DNA of 64,000 nucleotides from Petrolisthes cinctipes (GCA_033782935.1 JAWQEG010000003.1:818501-882500); one strand, 5' to 3'. Shown: positions 1 through 11,170, counted from the stretch's first letter. Notes: generated by a model not told the origin, from the letters alone. A program made the numbers and translations.

Positions 1-5
1 TCGAT

Positions 6-191
6 ATGGACAATGTTGCGGCCGTGCAGTGCCTAGAGAAAAAGGGCACCGCACGGTCGGAAATTCTCCTGTCCCTGTCGGAACAGATTTTCTCGATAGC
101 GGCCAAGAGGTACATTCACCTCTCGGCCCGCTATGTGCCAGGGCGGGAGAACGATTGGGCAGACGCTCTATCCAGGTTCAAGGGGACGTAA
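6..191 (+). pseudogene. DIRS reverse transcriptase/RNase H ORF, C-terminal RNase H end
   Basis: About 61 residues of the C-terminal RNase H domain of a DIRS polyprotein. It carries the signature end of the domain, PGRENDWADALSR, where the second Asp of the ADALSR block belongs to the RNase H active site. In the family this domain degrades the RNA strand of the RNA:DNA hybrid during reverse transcription. The 5' part (gag, RT) lies outside the window. The frame meets TAA at 189-191, but homology to the next domain continues in the same frame, so this stop is probably a mutation rather than the natural end. Confidence 0.75.
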
Positions 192-1633
192 GTCGAGTGG
201 CAACTGCGTCCACTTGTGTTCTAGTCACTCTGCCTTCGCTACGGGACACCGAAGGTGGACCTGTTCGCCTCCCCATCCACGGCCCTACTTCCTCTGTTCC
301 TAACCTTCTCTTCCAGGACAGAGGCGGGAGGCCCGGACGCCTTCACAGAGGACTGAAACAGGTGGGGGTATCTTTACCTATTCCCACCCCCAGCTACTTC
401 AGTCCTCCTGAAGGCGATCCTCAAGCTGCGCACATTCAGGGGGAGGGAACTCCTCATAGCCCCCCTCTGGCCAGCACAGCCGTGGTTCGGAGAACTGTCC
501 CAGTGGTGCCCTCATCCTCTTCAGTTGGGATCGGTGTGCCTCTCCAGCACCCTGTCTGCACCACTCCAAGCGTCACTGAAACTACACGCTTGGAGTTTCT
601 ACGGGGAGTCCTCAGCAAAAGGTTCACTAAGGAGACAGTGGGCAAGATACTGAGGGCTCATCGTCAGTCGTCGGTGCGACAGTACGAATCGTGCTGGAAA
701 AGATTCCAGGACTTCTTACGAAGACACCCCTCCATGGTCATCTCGGAGGACACGGTCCTGGAATTCCTCACGTGGCTCGCCGATTCCACCAACAGGGCCC
801 CGGCGACAGTGCTTGCGCATCACACAGCCCTGTCTGATCCCCTCCTCCTAGGTTTTAACATTAAGGTTTCGGAGAGGCCTCTCTCTCTCCTGAGGATGGG
901 GATTCGGGCGGGGACCACACCTCACCGGGCCCAGACTCCCTCCTGGTCCCTTCACCGCGTCCTTTTGTACCTGACCTTCGAGGGGGTCCCTCTGGAGGTT
1001 TGTCACCTCCTCCAGAAAGCTCTCTTCCTGCTCGCCTTAGCTACAGGGTACAGGGCCTCTCTGTTGGCAGCCCTTACCCGTCACCCAGATTTTTCGTCTG
1101 TAAGCCCTAACCTTACTTCTTTAACTATCTCCCCCTCTCCTGCTTTCCTAGCTAAGAACGAGCAGGCTGACGACAGGATTGGCCCTCTCGCAGTACCCTC
1201 GTTCCTGAGGGATTGAAGTTTCCACCCCCTCTGTCCAGTCCACGCTTTCACCGCGTACGTGGAGGCGACGAGAGGGGCTTCTATGGACCACCTCTTCTAC
1301 AACTCTAGGTCCGGTAACCCTCTCTTCCCTAGGTCAATCGCTCGCCTTCTCTGCCGAGTGATAGAGAATGGGGATCCCAGACACGCCCCAAGGGCTCACA
1401 GCGTTAGGGGCGTGGCCGCCTCCCTCGCCTTCCTCAGGACTCACTCGGTGGAGAGGGTGCGGGATTTGGGGGGCTGGACATCCACTTCCTCCTTCAGGAC
1501 GAGGTATCTGTTCCACTTGCTCTCCCCTACCCCCTGTGTGGCTATGGGAACTCCACCCTCCATTCCCCAGGGTCCCCGTGGGAGACACATGAGGGGGAGG
1601 GGCCGCCCGAAAGGAAAAGGTCGGGCAACTTAA
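29..1633 (+). pseudogene. DIRS tyrosine recombinase (YR) ORF, one in-frame stop
   Basis: Open frame +2, overlapping the RT/RNase H frame as is usual in DIRS elements. Recognisable YR homology starts near 590 (FLRGVLSKRFTKETVGKIL) and includes an N-terminal core-binding helix region (VRQYESCWKRFQDFLRR). Catalytic residues visible: Arg in TGYRASLLAAL (about 1050), the H-x-x-R box in HSVRGVAAS (about 1400), Trp in GGWTSTSSF and the nucleophile Tyr in RTRYLFHLL (about 1500). The basic Gly/Arg/Lys-rich tail ends at TAA 1631-1633. A single TGA at 1214-1216 splits the frame into two ORFs (29-1216 and 1259-1633) that lie in the same phase. The catalytic set is otherwise intact. The true start is unknown. 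Confidence 0.8.
192..640 (+). pseudogene. DIRS methyltransferase-like (DAM) domain, decayed
   Basis: Read in the frame of the RNase H ORF, this stretch matches the domain that follows RNase H in DIRS1-like elements and has been compared with phage Dam-type adenine methyltransferases. Seen in order: TPKVDLFASPSTALLP, then GGPDAFTED, then LYLFPPPATSVLLKAI, then RGRELLIAPLWPAQPWF. The FPPP block replaces the NPPY catalytic motif of true enzymes. In-frame stops are TAA 189-191, TAG 222-224 and TGA 354-356; the last sits where the family has a conserved Trp. Whether the domain ever had methylating activity is unknown. Confidence 0.6.
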
Positions 1634-2210
1634 TTCCCGTCACTAGTCATCCCATATTTCACCCCCATCATGTACAGTTTCACGCTCATCCCCATGTCAT
1701 TCATGTTTGTACATATGGTGCTGGCGATAATAAATTACATTGTTATGGAATTCTTGAGTATTTATTCTCCGAAACTTACTATACTAGGATGAGTGACTGG
1801 ATATATATTAAACACAGGATTACTGCATCCTTGTGTCCTCCTTCATCCCCTCGGGATCGCATGACCTGAGTTGGGGCCATAGCCCTAGCTCAGAGGACTT
1901 TAATAAAAAGGGGGGGGGCAGGGGGTACCCCTCTCCTGTACCTGACCCCTCGAGTCTGACTATAAAGACTTTAGATGGGTAACAATTCTGGTCTATAACA
2001 GAATAGTCTACGGTATATAATATTTTTATTATAACTGTTAGAACACTTCCACCACAGCTATTCCCCCAGCTAGTGTGGAAGCTGCTTTAGCTTCGGCCTC
2101 ACCTCAGCTCTGTTACCTTATGATTCCCCGCTCTCTCGACCGCTCTTAACTAAGCACGTGATTGCCTCCACTTCACCTCCCACCTACCGCATCACATGCA
2201 TAGCAATTCC

Positions 2211-2303
2211 AGCTGTGCTGGTTCCACTATACCAATAATAGTGCATTTGTCGCGGCTTTTAGCCGCTTAAATTGTATTTATTGGTTGTGGAACCAGCACA
2301 GCT
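2211..2303. repeat. Snap-back inverted-repeat element, copy 1
   Basis: A roughly 93-bp element whose ends are inverted copies of AGCTGTGCTGGTTCCAC plus ACCAATAA. The centre contains a second small palindrome, GCGGCTTTTAGCCGC (2252-2266). The whole unit can fold into one hairpin. No coding capacity. Confidence 0.7.
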
Positions 2304-2544
2304 TTAACTGTCCCACCCACCTCCCGATGCGGCAGGCATTCACTTTCTTTCTCATTTGAGTGGACGAGCGGTGACCTGCGCGGAGCGGGGTCAGTACCTC
2401 TACAGGCCACCACCAGGTGGCTCCACTATCAGTACAGCGCCAGATTTGAATTCTTTAATTTACTTCTGATGATCGTCCCGGAATAGACCCTTCTAGCCCA
2501 TATTATGCCAATACGGGGCCTGGGCTGGAGAAGGGGTGTATTCT

Positions 2545-2620
2545 ATAGCAATTCCAGCTGTGCTGGTTCCACAACCAATAACTACAATTTAAGCGGCTAA
2601 AAGCCGCGACAAATGCACTA
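2545..2620. repeat. Snap-back element, partial copy 2, inverted relative to copy 1
   Basis: Starts with the same AGCAATTCCAGCTGTGCTGG terminus and continues as the reverse complement of 2241-2290, including the AGCGGCTAAAAGCCGC core. It lacks the far inverted arm. Together with copy 1 it forms a widely spaced inverted pair. Confidence 0.65.
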
Positions 2621-2627
2621 ATTTAGG

Positions 2628-2819
2628 CACTCATTCTTTCCCCGCAGCATCCAAGAGTGGAATCATCTCCCATCTCATGTAGTTAATAGCCCCACTCTTG
2701 ACACGTTTAGAAATAGGATCACCAATCATTACCTCCCCAATCCTAATCCTCAACCCACAGTCCCTGACCCAATCCACCCTTATCCTAACCCTCTTCCTAA
2801 TCCTGCCCTGGATCCCTAA
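2628..2819 (+). pseudogene. Non-LTR retrotransposon reverse transcriptase, extreme C-terminus
   Basis: A 63-codon open stretch ending at TAA 2817-2819. It begins HSFFPRSIQEWNHLPSHVV and continues SPTLDTFRNRI. The block F-F-P-R-x-I-x-x-W-N-x-L-P is the well-known C-terminal motif of many animal LINE reverse transcriptases, followed by a Pro/Asn-rich tail. Sequence to about 3010 (AATAAA-like motif near 2996) is likely its 3' UTR. The 5' part is absent, which fits 5' truncation at integration. The clade cannot be fixed from this fragment. Confidence 0.65.
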
Positions 2820-3019
2820 ATCCCCCGCACAACCCCTGCATACTATGCCGCCCATGAGCGGCCCTCTACGGGACCCTAAACTTGAACTTGAACTTAAAGG
2901 ATTGACTGGGCGGGCTGTGGTTGGGGTTGGCCTACGCGTGGCCGCGACCTGACCTGACAGGTGACTATATGATATATGGGTCTGCAGAACTGTAAATAAA
3001 TACTGTAGCACTGGTGCCA

Positions 3020-4050
3020 CATTTTCTCTAACGGTTTATAAATATCGTAATATTTAAGCTTACTGCTCTATCCTGCATATTGTAGCTTGAATTAAGATGA
3101 TATTGGAATGTGTTTACGTCTTTTGTGTAGCATTTTATAAATGTCACTCATATTAGTATAGCCCAGTTATTTATGATGTGGCACATGAGCATTCCTGAGC
3201 GACCCCACCATCAGAGGCCAAGATACAGTGGTTGGACTATAGTGTATATAGACTGTTTTTATACATCACAAAAGAATTTCATATAGAAATAATTTTAATA
3301 ATTACTATATATTGTAAGCCCTCTATTAACATTATCATCATTAATATCCTATTTCCCCCTCTTCAAGGGGTGGGGAGGCTCTAGCTCCAATACAGGACTC
3401 CTGACAGTCAAGGGGTCCAGCTCCAAGGTCATTAGTGGTGTCATTGTTAGAGAGTGGTGTCCCCAACCTTCACTCCCCCACCCCCCCTGTATTGTAGGGG
3501 ATATGAGGACAACTACAGCATAAGAATGGTGGGTGATGGGGATGCCTTCCTTTACATCTTTACCCTCTATAATACAATGAACAAATACTTGTATCAAACA
3601 CCACTTCATATTACACTCAGTCACTCATTGAAGACCAGATGTTTTCCCAGGTTTCTGTTATTTATTATGATGCAGACTAAGTGATCTGGTGGGCCTGTGT
3701 TAAAAGGATATATGTGATAAATTTAATCATATATCATGGACCTTCTGTATGTTAATTGTCTCTGCAAGGTGGAAGAAGATGCCAAATAACTTTTTCCCCC
3801 TTTCATCTCTAGTATCCTCATGTTGCAAACAATGAGTTAATGTTTTTTCTCATTGCAGATGTTGTTTGGTTCACTGCAAGACAACAAACAATAAACTGTC
3901 CCAAGCATTCTCCATTTTGTTCTTATCATCCAATATTGAAGACGTTCCTGTATCAAGAGGATATAAACAACAAGAATATTAAAAGGAGAATTATCACAAC
4001 CATCATCAACAGAAGATGTTTAACAAATTCATAATCATAAACATTATCAA
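3020..4050. other. AT-rich stretch without a recognisable gene
   Basis: No supported coding region. At about 3350-3400 there is a short match (cttcaaggggtggggagg) to the tail region of the LINE family seen at 58510-58535. The remainder holds only short, compositionally biased ORFs. Confidence 0.5.
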
Positions 4051-4059
4051 GAGAACTAA

Positions 4060-4607
4060 AAATAGCTTGTGCTTTACCCTTAAATGCTGATTGAGCTAGC
4101 ATCACCCTATACTCACTTGGCCATTTCATACACTCTTGCTACCTTTTCAAACTGGGAGAAAAACTCATCTGGATCACTGTCGTCAAACACAGGCACCATC
4201 TTCAAATACTTTGTCAGGTCAAACTCTCCCTTAGTAAGTTCTACGGGATTGATTCCTCCTTGAATTTTTAATTTTAACATCTCTATCTCAAACTGTCTCT
4301 CATTTTTGCATTCTCTTTATTCATATTCCTTGCTCAATTTTAACTCCTCTAACTGAAGCTTTCTTAAGACCAAGTCCCGATTTTCTTCTTTATACAAGTC
4401 AAGAGCCTTATGTGATAATATGTTTTTATCTACTAAATATCTAATAACTCTAACTCTTATCTCAAACTTACGCATTGAAATATCAAAATCTATTTCATAA
4501 TCTGCTAATCTTACCCATTCATTTTTTCTAAGGTCTGTAGTTAACAGGAACTCAACAGAAGGTCTGTCCACAAACTCGTTAAACTGTGAATCGTCCATTA
4601 TATTCAA
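4060..4607 (-). pseudogene. Ty3/gypsy gag, N-terminal part
   Basis: From the Met at 4607 the protein starts MDDSQFNEFVDRPSVEFL, then has a charged helical segment (LDLYKEENRDLVLRKLQLEE) typical of the N-terminal linker of arthropod gypsy Gag proteins. After a break the gag continues with LTKYLKMVPVFDDSDPDEFF and SQFEKVARVYEMAK. A further frame change leads to WPSEYRVMLAQSAFKGKAQ, the conserved capsid block found in SCAN-like Gag. It is followed on its 5' side by an LTR (4673-5511), as expected for a minus-strand element. The rest of the capsid, pol and the other LTR are missing. Confidence 0.7.
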
Positions 4608-4672
4608 ATTTTAAATTGCTTTATAATTACAACCAACAATAACGGAGTAATCCTGGCGAGGTCGCCACTTTC

Positions 4673-5511
4673 TGTTACGTATTTTCTCAAGCCTCGTTTC
4701 ATAAACCATAACAGAAAAAAAAAAACATCAAAACAATTGAATGACCATTTACAGAGAGGGGACAGTTCCTTTAGTAGAGTTCAAATTAAAAGTTCAGACT
4801 AAATAATGAACATTATATATTTTATCACAATTAGAGAAACAATTCCATCAATACATAATACAAAGAAAACACCTTAACCTAAACCTTAATACTAATACAC
4901 ATAAATATCCCTTAACCTAAACCTTAAACCTAAAGAAACATCAAAAACTACTCACTTAAGCACTAGCACATGACACAATACACAATAACAATAATAATTA
5001 TAATAATAATATTACTCCTAGACCTGACTCCCGTCCTAAACAGCCTACTGACTCCTATGTCAAAGGTGGTTCACTGCCCTATGCCTAGGAACCCCTCAAA
5101 GGTCTGTTTACATACCAAAAGAATCGCAAGCCAGGGCTGGAGGTAGTGCTGTGGTTCTTCCACGTTGATGTCTGATTTCCAGGTGCACTGCCCCAGTTTA
5201 TATAGGCCACATTTGGCGCCAAAACCATTACAGTGTTGCCCTATCTAATTAATGGTACCCACAAAATATGTCCTCCCCGGTTATTCATTTAAACTTGCCA
5301 CTTAATAAACTTAATGTGTTTTACTCCCCATAGTAATTTACATTTCATTAACACCGTAAAACACATTTTATACCTAAGAAAATAGATTTAATCCACTAGA
5401 TATGGCAAACTTACATCTTAACTCATATAGGTTCATAGAATAGAGACAGTAGATTCCTCTGATCAAAACATGAAACCTAAACCGAGTCAGTCACAAAGCT
5501 CGTACCTAACA
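4673..5511 (-). repeat. 5' LTR of the minus-strand gypsy element
   Basis: On the minus strand this segment starts TGTTAGGTACGAG (5511) and ends CGTAACA (4673), giving TG...CA ends. A TATA motif (CTATATAAACTGG on the minus strand, near 5200) fits an LTR promoter. Immediately downstream lies a possible primer-binding site beginning TGGCGACC (about 4667 downward), then gag. The outer boundary at 5511 rests on the TG dinucleotide and length alone, because the partner LTR is absent. Confidence 0.5.
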
Positions 5512-5639
5512 ATACACATACATAAACACTTACATACATACATACATACACTTAAAACCTACCATAGTAGTACCTTCAACAAGTGAACAATAGAAAACGA
5601 TGCCACAGATGTACAGAAACAAGTCACTATAACCTTTTA

Positions 5640-6990
5640 GCTGTTTTTTCCCAGTGTCCATACAGTGCCTCATCGACCTCCACTTTGAAATCTATAAGAA
5701 AACAGTCTATTATGCAGACTTACATGTAAATTATAAATTAAAGAGTACGAATGATATTATGGAGACTTACATGTAAATTTTAATTTAAAGAGTATGAATG
5801 ATATTATGCAGACTTATATGTAAAATATAATTTAAAGAGTATGAATGATATTACGGAGATTTACATGTAAAATTTTAGAGAGGCATCACACACGGCTTGA
5901 ACATTAAAAGACATATATCCTTTTCTGCAATGATATAGCTCGGCATTATTACCTCCTGGACTCTGGATTTTAATATGGCTACAGTCTATGGATCCAATCA
6001 CTCCAGGCACATATGAAACGCCTCCACAGTTATCTGCGTTTCATTCTGTCCAGGGAATATAATATATCTTGGAGTCAGATGAGCAATAGCAGTTGCTATC
6101 CTCTTTACCGATGCTGTGGACATCTCCAGGCAATCCCCCATTGATATATGGAAGTTTCCAGTTGCCATGTACCTCAGTACAGCAAGAAGCTGAAGATACT
6201 GTGGTACACTACATCCTATATGACAATGAAAGAAAAAATTAGTTACTTAAATGTTGATTATGAAAAGGACGCACAGTAAATAAACATATCATAAACTGAG
6301 TAGCACTGCAGACAAAATGTACTGAAAATTAAAAAGTAAACAATATCTTAACTTGGTAAATTATATGCTATGGTTTAGCAAAATATCTGAGAATTCTCTG
6401 TACCGGTATGTATTTCTTGCTCTTTTTTTATATATATATATAGAGAGAGAGAGAGAGATTTTCATACATATTTTTTGTTGTTCTATTCATATTTTCAGTT
6501 TAGGTTAGGTCAGGTCAGGTCAGGTTGGAATAATTACAATAATTTGGCAATTATTCATTTCCAATTATCCCAAATAATATGTTTTTCCCCACCCATAAGA
6601 TTATTGGCTAGGGGATATGGATACAAGTGATTTCCACTCAATATTATAGATAAAAATGAATAGAACAACAAATATGTATGAAAATCTGCAGCTCTTTCAT
6701 GGATTGTTGTTTTTCCTTATAAGGGAAATTGTAGTTCCCTGTTCCGTGGCTAAACTATATGTTTACCCTTAACTTACCTCTACCATTAGCAACTCTTGGC
6801 AAACGAGGTCTGATTTCCTAAAGAAAGTCACTCACAGCATCCTTGGACAATCTGAATCTCTGAATAAATTCGTGTTCAGCTAAGTTAACGTTAGGTATGC
6901 CATGGCACAATTGGGGGTAACCTTCTTGGCTGCAACTCCTCCTCATCAAACTCATCCAATATTCCAACAAAGATCTCGTGCAGGACGTCC
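5640..6990 (-). pseudogene. PIF/Harbinger (HARBI1-like) transposase remnant
   Basis: Minus-strand pieces of a Harbinger transposase in the expected order. About 6990-6790: LAEHEFIQRFRLSKDAVSDF and IRPRLPRVANGR, the N-terminal HTH-like region. About 6235-6060: LRYMATGNFHISMGDCLEMS then SVKRIATAIAHLTPRYI. About 6030-5870: YVPGVIGSIDCSHIKIQSPG then ELYHCRKGYMSFNVQAVCD. Asp in IDCSH and Asp in AVCD are conserved family positions. A 5700-5640 piece (VDEALYGHWEKTAKRL) may be a later exon. The GDSGYP/E part of the DDE core is not seen and frames are broken. Confidence 0.7.
5711..5875. repeat. Tandem repeat, about 57-bp unit, three copies
   Basis: Three consecutive units of the form tatGxAGAyTTAyATGTAAA...TTTAAAGAGTAtGAATGAta with small substitutions. 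It lies within or beside the Harbinger remnant. Confidence 0.75.
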
Positions 6991-7832
6991 TGAAAATGTG
7001 GATTTATACCTTAAGTTACAGTAAGATTACAGTACAAAATAACAATAAATAAATAAATCACTTAATGTATCCTTAACTGTTAACTTAATATTGTACTCTC
7101 ATCATCTCAAAAATGGAATATATAGAAATTAGTAAGTATTTACCATTGTTTTTCAACTGATGATGCAGGAATTCAACTGGAATTTGGTTGACAGCTTGAC
7201 ACAGCCTTGCTGGTGTTGGCTGATGAATGTTGTTGTTGATGTTGGCTATAAATAGTGAGGGTACCACAATATTCTTGTAAATGCTTAGGTATATCCAAAA
7301 ATATACTAATTACAGGCATTATATCATGTAAATAAAATTTATTGGTACTTTTCTGACAGATTTAAGAGGAAAGAATATGCTTTATTATGAAATAGAGATT
7401 ATTTATAGTGCAGGCTGCCCGACTCCGGCGAGCACTGGGAGGGGTATAGTTCCCGAGCCCGGGCGCCCGAGTGTTCCAATAATGTGGTCGGGAAGAGGGC
7501 TCGGACGGCCTCAGAAACACCACTGAGAAAACCAAACCTCGCTCGGGTGCTAGCAAACGAGGCTCGGGCGGGTGGTCCGAGCGACTGAGAAAACGGGTGT
7601 CTGTGGCTGCCACAGGGCTATACACATAGAGCGCGCAATCACCCCCCCCCCCTTCTGGAGCATCGCCACCGCATGGAGGTATAATATAAAGGAGGCGGCA
7701 TGACGTCACAAAGGTGAAGCCAACTCGCTATTGGTCGGCTGTCTCCCCTACCCCCCATTGACTCAAAACAAACCTCAGCTGATCACGTCGGACCATCAAC
7801 TTCACCAACATTCTTTGCCATTTTTTGTAATA

Positions 7833-7985
7833 ATGCCGGCGTGTTCAGCATATGGGTGTACCCAGAGAGACAGGAGTCTTTCTACTACATTTCATAGGTA
7901 TGTTAAGAAAGTCATAAAGAAAAATATACGACAGAAATGGACAAATCAACGAAGTGAAATTCATAACCTGCCTCGCACACCGTGA
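7833..7985 (+). CDS. THAP zinc-finger exon of a P-type transposase, copy 1
   Basis: Fifty codons starting MPACSAYGCTQRDRSLSTTF. This is the N-terminal half of a THAP domain: C-x4-C pair (Cys4, Cys9), the FHR block and the Trp in RQKWTNQRS. In P elements the THAP domain is the N-terminal site-specific DNA-binding module of the transposase. The second metal pair (C-x2-H) should be encoded by a following exon and is not seen, so this is an isolated first exon. I chose the Met at 7833 over the upstream in-frame Met at 7731 because THAP proteins characteristically begin MPxC. A TGACGTCA palindrome lies 125 bp upstream (7701-7708). Confidence 0.75.
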   Translation: MPACSAYGCTQRDRSLSTTFHRYVKKVIKKNIRQKWTNQRSEIHNLPRTP

Positions 7986-8549
7986 CACGTACCCATGTCC
8001 TGTCGAATATTAATACTGTACACACGAAAACTGCAAAGCCAAGGCTATTATAGTGTTGTGATATTAACTGTTAATGTATAACATCACGTATATATGGCAT
8101 TGACAGGGTTATAAAAGATAAACTGGCTCCATGGGGTGACCTACTTGTGCCCAAGTTAGGGTTGGCCTGTTGGATAACTCGAATGTTGAGAGATTGTATT
8201 ATGAATGTTTTACCATATTTCATAATGTTTTAAAGATATTAAATTTATATTGTGTTTACTACGTAGACTATTTGGTTGTTGAGAACTTAGGTCTAAGTTA
8301 TAGTACCGTAGTCTAAGTTAAGCCAATGTGCCAAGAGTTTTTATAATTGTAACATTACGGCCTGGGACTGATGATTAAAATAATGTTTTTGTGTGAATCA
8401 GAGTGAACTGAAACTGAGTAAGTGATGACACACTTTATGCAGTAACATCCAGCCATCATGGTAAGATTTCATGTGGCTTATAAGTGGTAAAATGTGTTTG
8501 ATACAAGACACTACACCTGAGTGTGAACTCTATTACATGACAGTTCTGG

Positions 8550-8893
8550 GTGTTACACTACACATCTCTTCACCATAATATATACATCTTCACTACACAT
8601 CACATATCTGCAGTAACATATACACATCTTCACTACCCTATACACATCTTCAGTACACTATACACATCTTCACTACACACACAACTCCATAACACACCAC
8701 ACCACTACACATCACACATCTTCACTACACTATACACAACACACATCTTCACTTCACTATGTAAATCTTCACTACCCTATACATATCTTCACTACATAAT
8801 ACACATCTTCACTACATTATGTAGGCTACATTTTCACTGCACATCACATTTCACAGCACACCACACATCTTCACTACACTATACACATCTCTG
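8550..8893 (+). repeat. Satellite of about 18-20-bp units inside P copy 1
   Basis: Degenerate tandem units based on CACATCTTCACTACACTATA. Its reverse complement occupies 10800-11170 in P copy 2. The apparent long ORF here is only a result of the repeat. Confidence 0.85.
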
Positions 8894-8916
8894 TATTATA
8901 CCTCCATGCGCCACCG

Positions 8917-10240
8917 GAAGTGGGTTGGCGGCCATGATAAGTTGCCCTTCCCCTCAACCCGCCAGCCTGTTAGCTTATGCCAGCTAGGGTAAGATATTAT
9001 TTCATTTATTCGGTCTTTCATTGATGATATGATATATTAACTACATTATAGTGACTCACAATATATGAATAAGTATTTCTTTAACCGATATATCAGTGAA
9101 TGGCTGATTAAATATAAATACATTTAGGTTAAATGGTGAAATGAGTTAGATAAACAAAACTACCCTTGGCACTCATCCACAGTCACCTTATAATATATAT
9201 ATACAACGTACTTAATCTATTATGATCAGTATTTTATGTTCACATTGTTCAGTATGTATGTATGTATGTCACACTAGAGTAATATGTGTGTATGTATGCA
9301 TGTCACACTAGAATATGTGTGTATGTATGTATGTCACACGAGTAATATGTATGTATATATATCACACTAGAATAATATGTATGTATGTATGTCACACTAG
9401 AGTAATATGTATGTATGTATGTCACACTAGAGTAATATGTATGTATGTATGTATGTCACACTAGAGCAATATGTATGTATGTATATATGTCACACTAGAA
9501 TAATATGTATGTATGTCACACTAGAATAATATGTATGTATGTCACACTAGAATAATATGTATGTATGTCACACTATAGTAATATGTATGTATGTACTGTA
9601 TGTCACACTAGAGTAATATGTATGTATGTATCTATGTCACAGTAGAGTATGTATGTATGTATGTCACACTAGAGTAGTATGTATGTATGTCACACTAGAA
9701 TAATATGTATGTATGTCACACTATAGTAATATGTATGTATGTATGTATGTCACACTAGGGCAATATGTATGTATGTATCTATGTCACACTATAGTATGTA
9801 TGTCACACTAGAGTAGTATGTATGTCACACTAGAGTAGTATGTATGTATGTCACACTAGAATAATATGTATGTATGTCACACAGGAGTAATATGTATGTA
9901 TTTCTCACTAGAGTAATATGTATGTATGTATGTATGGTAAGTGGAGGGAGAGGGAGACAGATTACAGTTATATATATTTGTCTTGTTTAATAAACCAGTT
10001 TAAGTTTAATTTAATTTCTTTGCATAATTTTCCGTATGGACATTATCTTAGCCTTGTTAATTGATTTAACAAAACCTGCATAATTAGATAAAGATACAAT
10101 GCTTTACAAATCAGGGAAATGTCAAAAACTGTGGATAGAAACATACTATACAAGTACGTACTGGAGTTCAAAATGCGCGCCAAAGGGCATTTCAAAATGG
10201 CCGCCGAGCAGGCTGGCTGGCGACACTCCTCCCCTATCTA
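8917..10240. other. Segment between the two P insertions
   Basis: Contains the tandem array at 9236-9940 and short flanks. At 8917-8985 and 10170-10230 there is GC-richer unique-looking sequence. No gene recognised. Confidence 0.6.
9236..9940. repeat. Tandem array, TATGTATGTATGTCACACTAGAATAA type
   Basis: Roughly 25-28-bp units consisting of a variable (TATG)n block, TCACACTAGA and a short rAT-rich spacer, repeated about 25 times. Unit length varies through the number of TATG steps. Confidence 0.9.
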
Positions 10241-10799
10241 ATAACACACATGGAGGTATAATATAGAGAAGGTGGCATGAGCCGCTCGTCCTGTACACCC
10301 AAAGTGAAGCCAGGGGCGGAGCCTATTACCCTACCCCCCATTGACTCAAAACATTGCCCCGGCCACTTTAAACCTATTATAATTATGCTCTTATTTTCTC
10401 ATATTAACTATAATTAGAGCCAGTAAGAGACTTGAATTTGTTCCATATATAACTGCATAAAATTATCTAATTCTGTATATTATTAAAAGTACTTAATCCC
10501 ATTAAATACAGCTGTTTCCTAGAGCATTACATCTTCTCGCAAACTTTTCCTAGGAGGAGTATGAATGAAAGAATTAATGAATTAATGAATGAATAGTTTA
10601 TTTTATACAAAAAGTATAGTAAAAGAGAAGGTCATAGCTTACACACCAACCCACAGACAGTATTATTATTATAACGTTATAGAGAAATAACAAGTACTGT
10701 ACAAATGCAAATAAAATTAATTATATAAAGAGTTCTAGTATGAGACACTGGAGGGCTTTATGTCACTCTTTAAGTACAGTATATAAATATGATTATATA

Positions 10800-11170
10800 C
10801 AGTAAGATGTGTATAGTGAAGTGAAGATGTGTATAGTGTAGTGAAGATGTGTTGTGTGCTGTGAAGATGTGTGATGTGCAGTGAAAATGTAGCCTACATA
10901 GTGTAGTGAAGATATGTATAGGGTAGTGAAGATTTACATAGTGTAGTGAAGGTGTGTTGTGATGTGTATAGTGTAGTGAAGAAGTGTGATGTGTAATTAA
11001 GTTGTGGTGTTGTGATGATGTGTATAAGGTAATGGAGATGTGTGTGTAGTGAAGATGTGTATAGTGTAGTGAAGATGTGTATAGGGTAGTGAAGATGTGT
11101 ATAGGGTACTGGAGATATGTGATGTGTAGTGAAGATGTGTATGTTATGGTGAAGAGATATGTAGTGTAAC
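10800..11170 (-). repeat. Satellite inside P copy 2
   Basis: Units of TAGTGTAGTGAAGATGTGTA type, the reverse complement of the 8550-8893 array. It occupies the same relative position in the element. Confidence 0.85.

Larger units (their letters stand above)
1..1990 (+). mobile_element. DIRS-type tyrosine-recombinase retrotransposon, 3' part
   Basis: The window opens inside a retrotransposon whose order is RNase H tail, methyltransferase-like domain, then tyrosine recombinase (YR) in an overlapping frame. That order is diagnostic of DIRS1-like elements, which integrate through a circular intermediate by the YR instead of an integrase. The YR ends at 1633. The 3' limit is not certain: a GC-rich stretch with matching purine and pyrimidine tracts near 1840-1960 (ggggggggcaggggg, tacccctctcctg) could be the terminal or internal complementary region, so 1990 is an estimate. 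Coding frames contain several stops, so this copy is dead. Confidence 0.8.
7672..8908 (+). mobile_element. P-superfamily DNA transposon, copy 1 (non-autonomous)
   Basis: Left end CATGGAGGTATAATATA (7672) and right end ...TATTATACCTCCATG (8908) are inverted repeats of at least 15 bp. They are flanked by a perfect 8-bp duplication CGCCACCG (7664-7671 and 8909-8916). An 8-bp TSD, a terminus starting CATG, and a THAP exon next to the left end together define the P superfamily; the Drosophila P terminus also starts CATGATGAAATAA. The interior holds the THAP exon (7833-7985), AT-rich sequence and a satellite that reaches to within about 15 bp of the right end. No catalytic transposase exons are present. 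The outermost 0.55 kb of the right side of copy 2 is missing here. Confidence 0.85.

Noticed and set aside
1334..1588. 84-aa minus-strand ORF
   Set aside because: Shadow of the tyrosine recombinase C-terminus.
7362..7709. 115-aa minus-strand ORF in GC-rich sequence
   Set aside because: No recognisable motif; it crosses the left end of P copy 1, so it is not one native unit.
8550..8987. 145-aa ORF rich in His, Thr and Ile
   Set aside because: It is a translation of the satellite; the inverted copy at 10894-11172 gives the same artefact.
9236..9940. CRISPR-like array
   Set aside because: Repeats are contiguous and degenerate without unique spacers, and the context is eukaryotic; it is a minisatellite.
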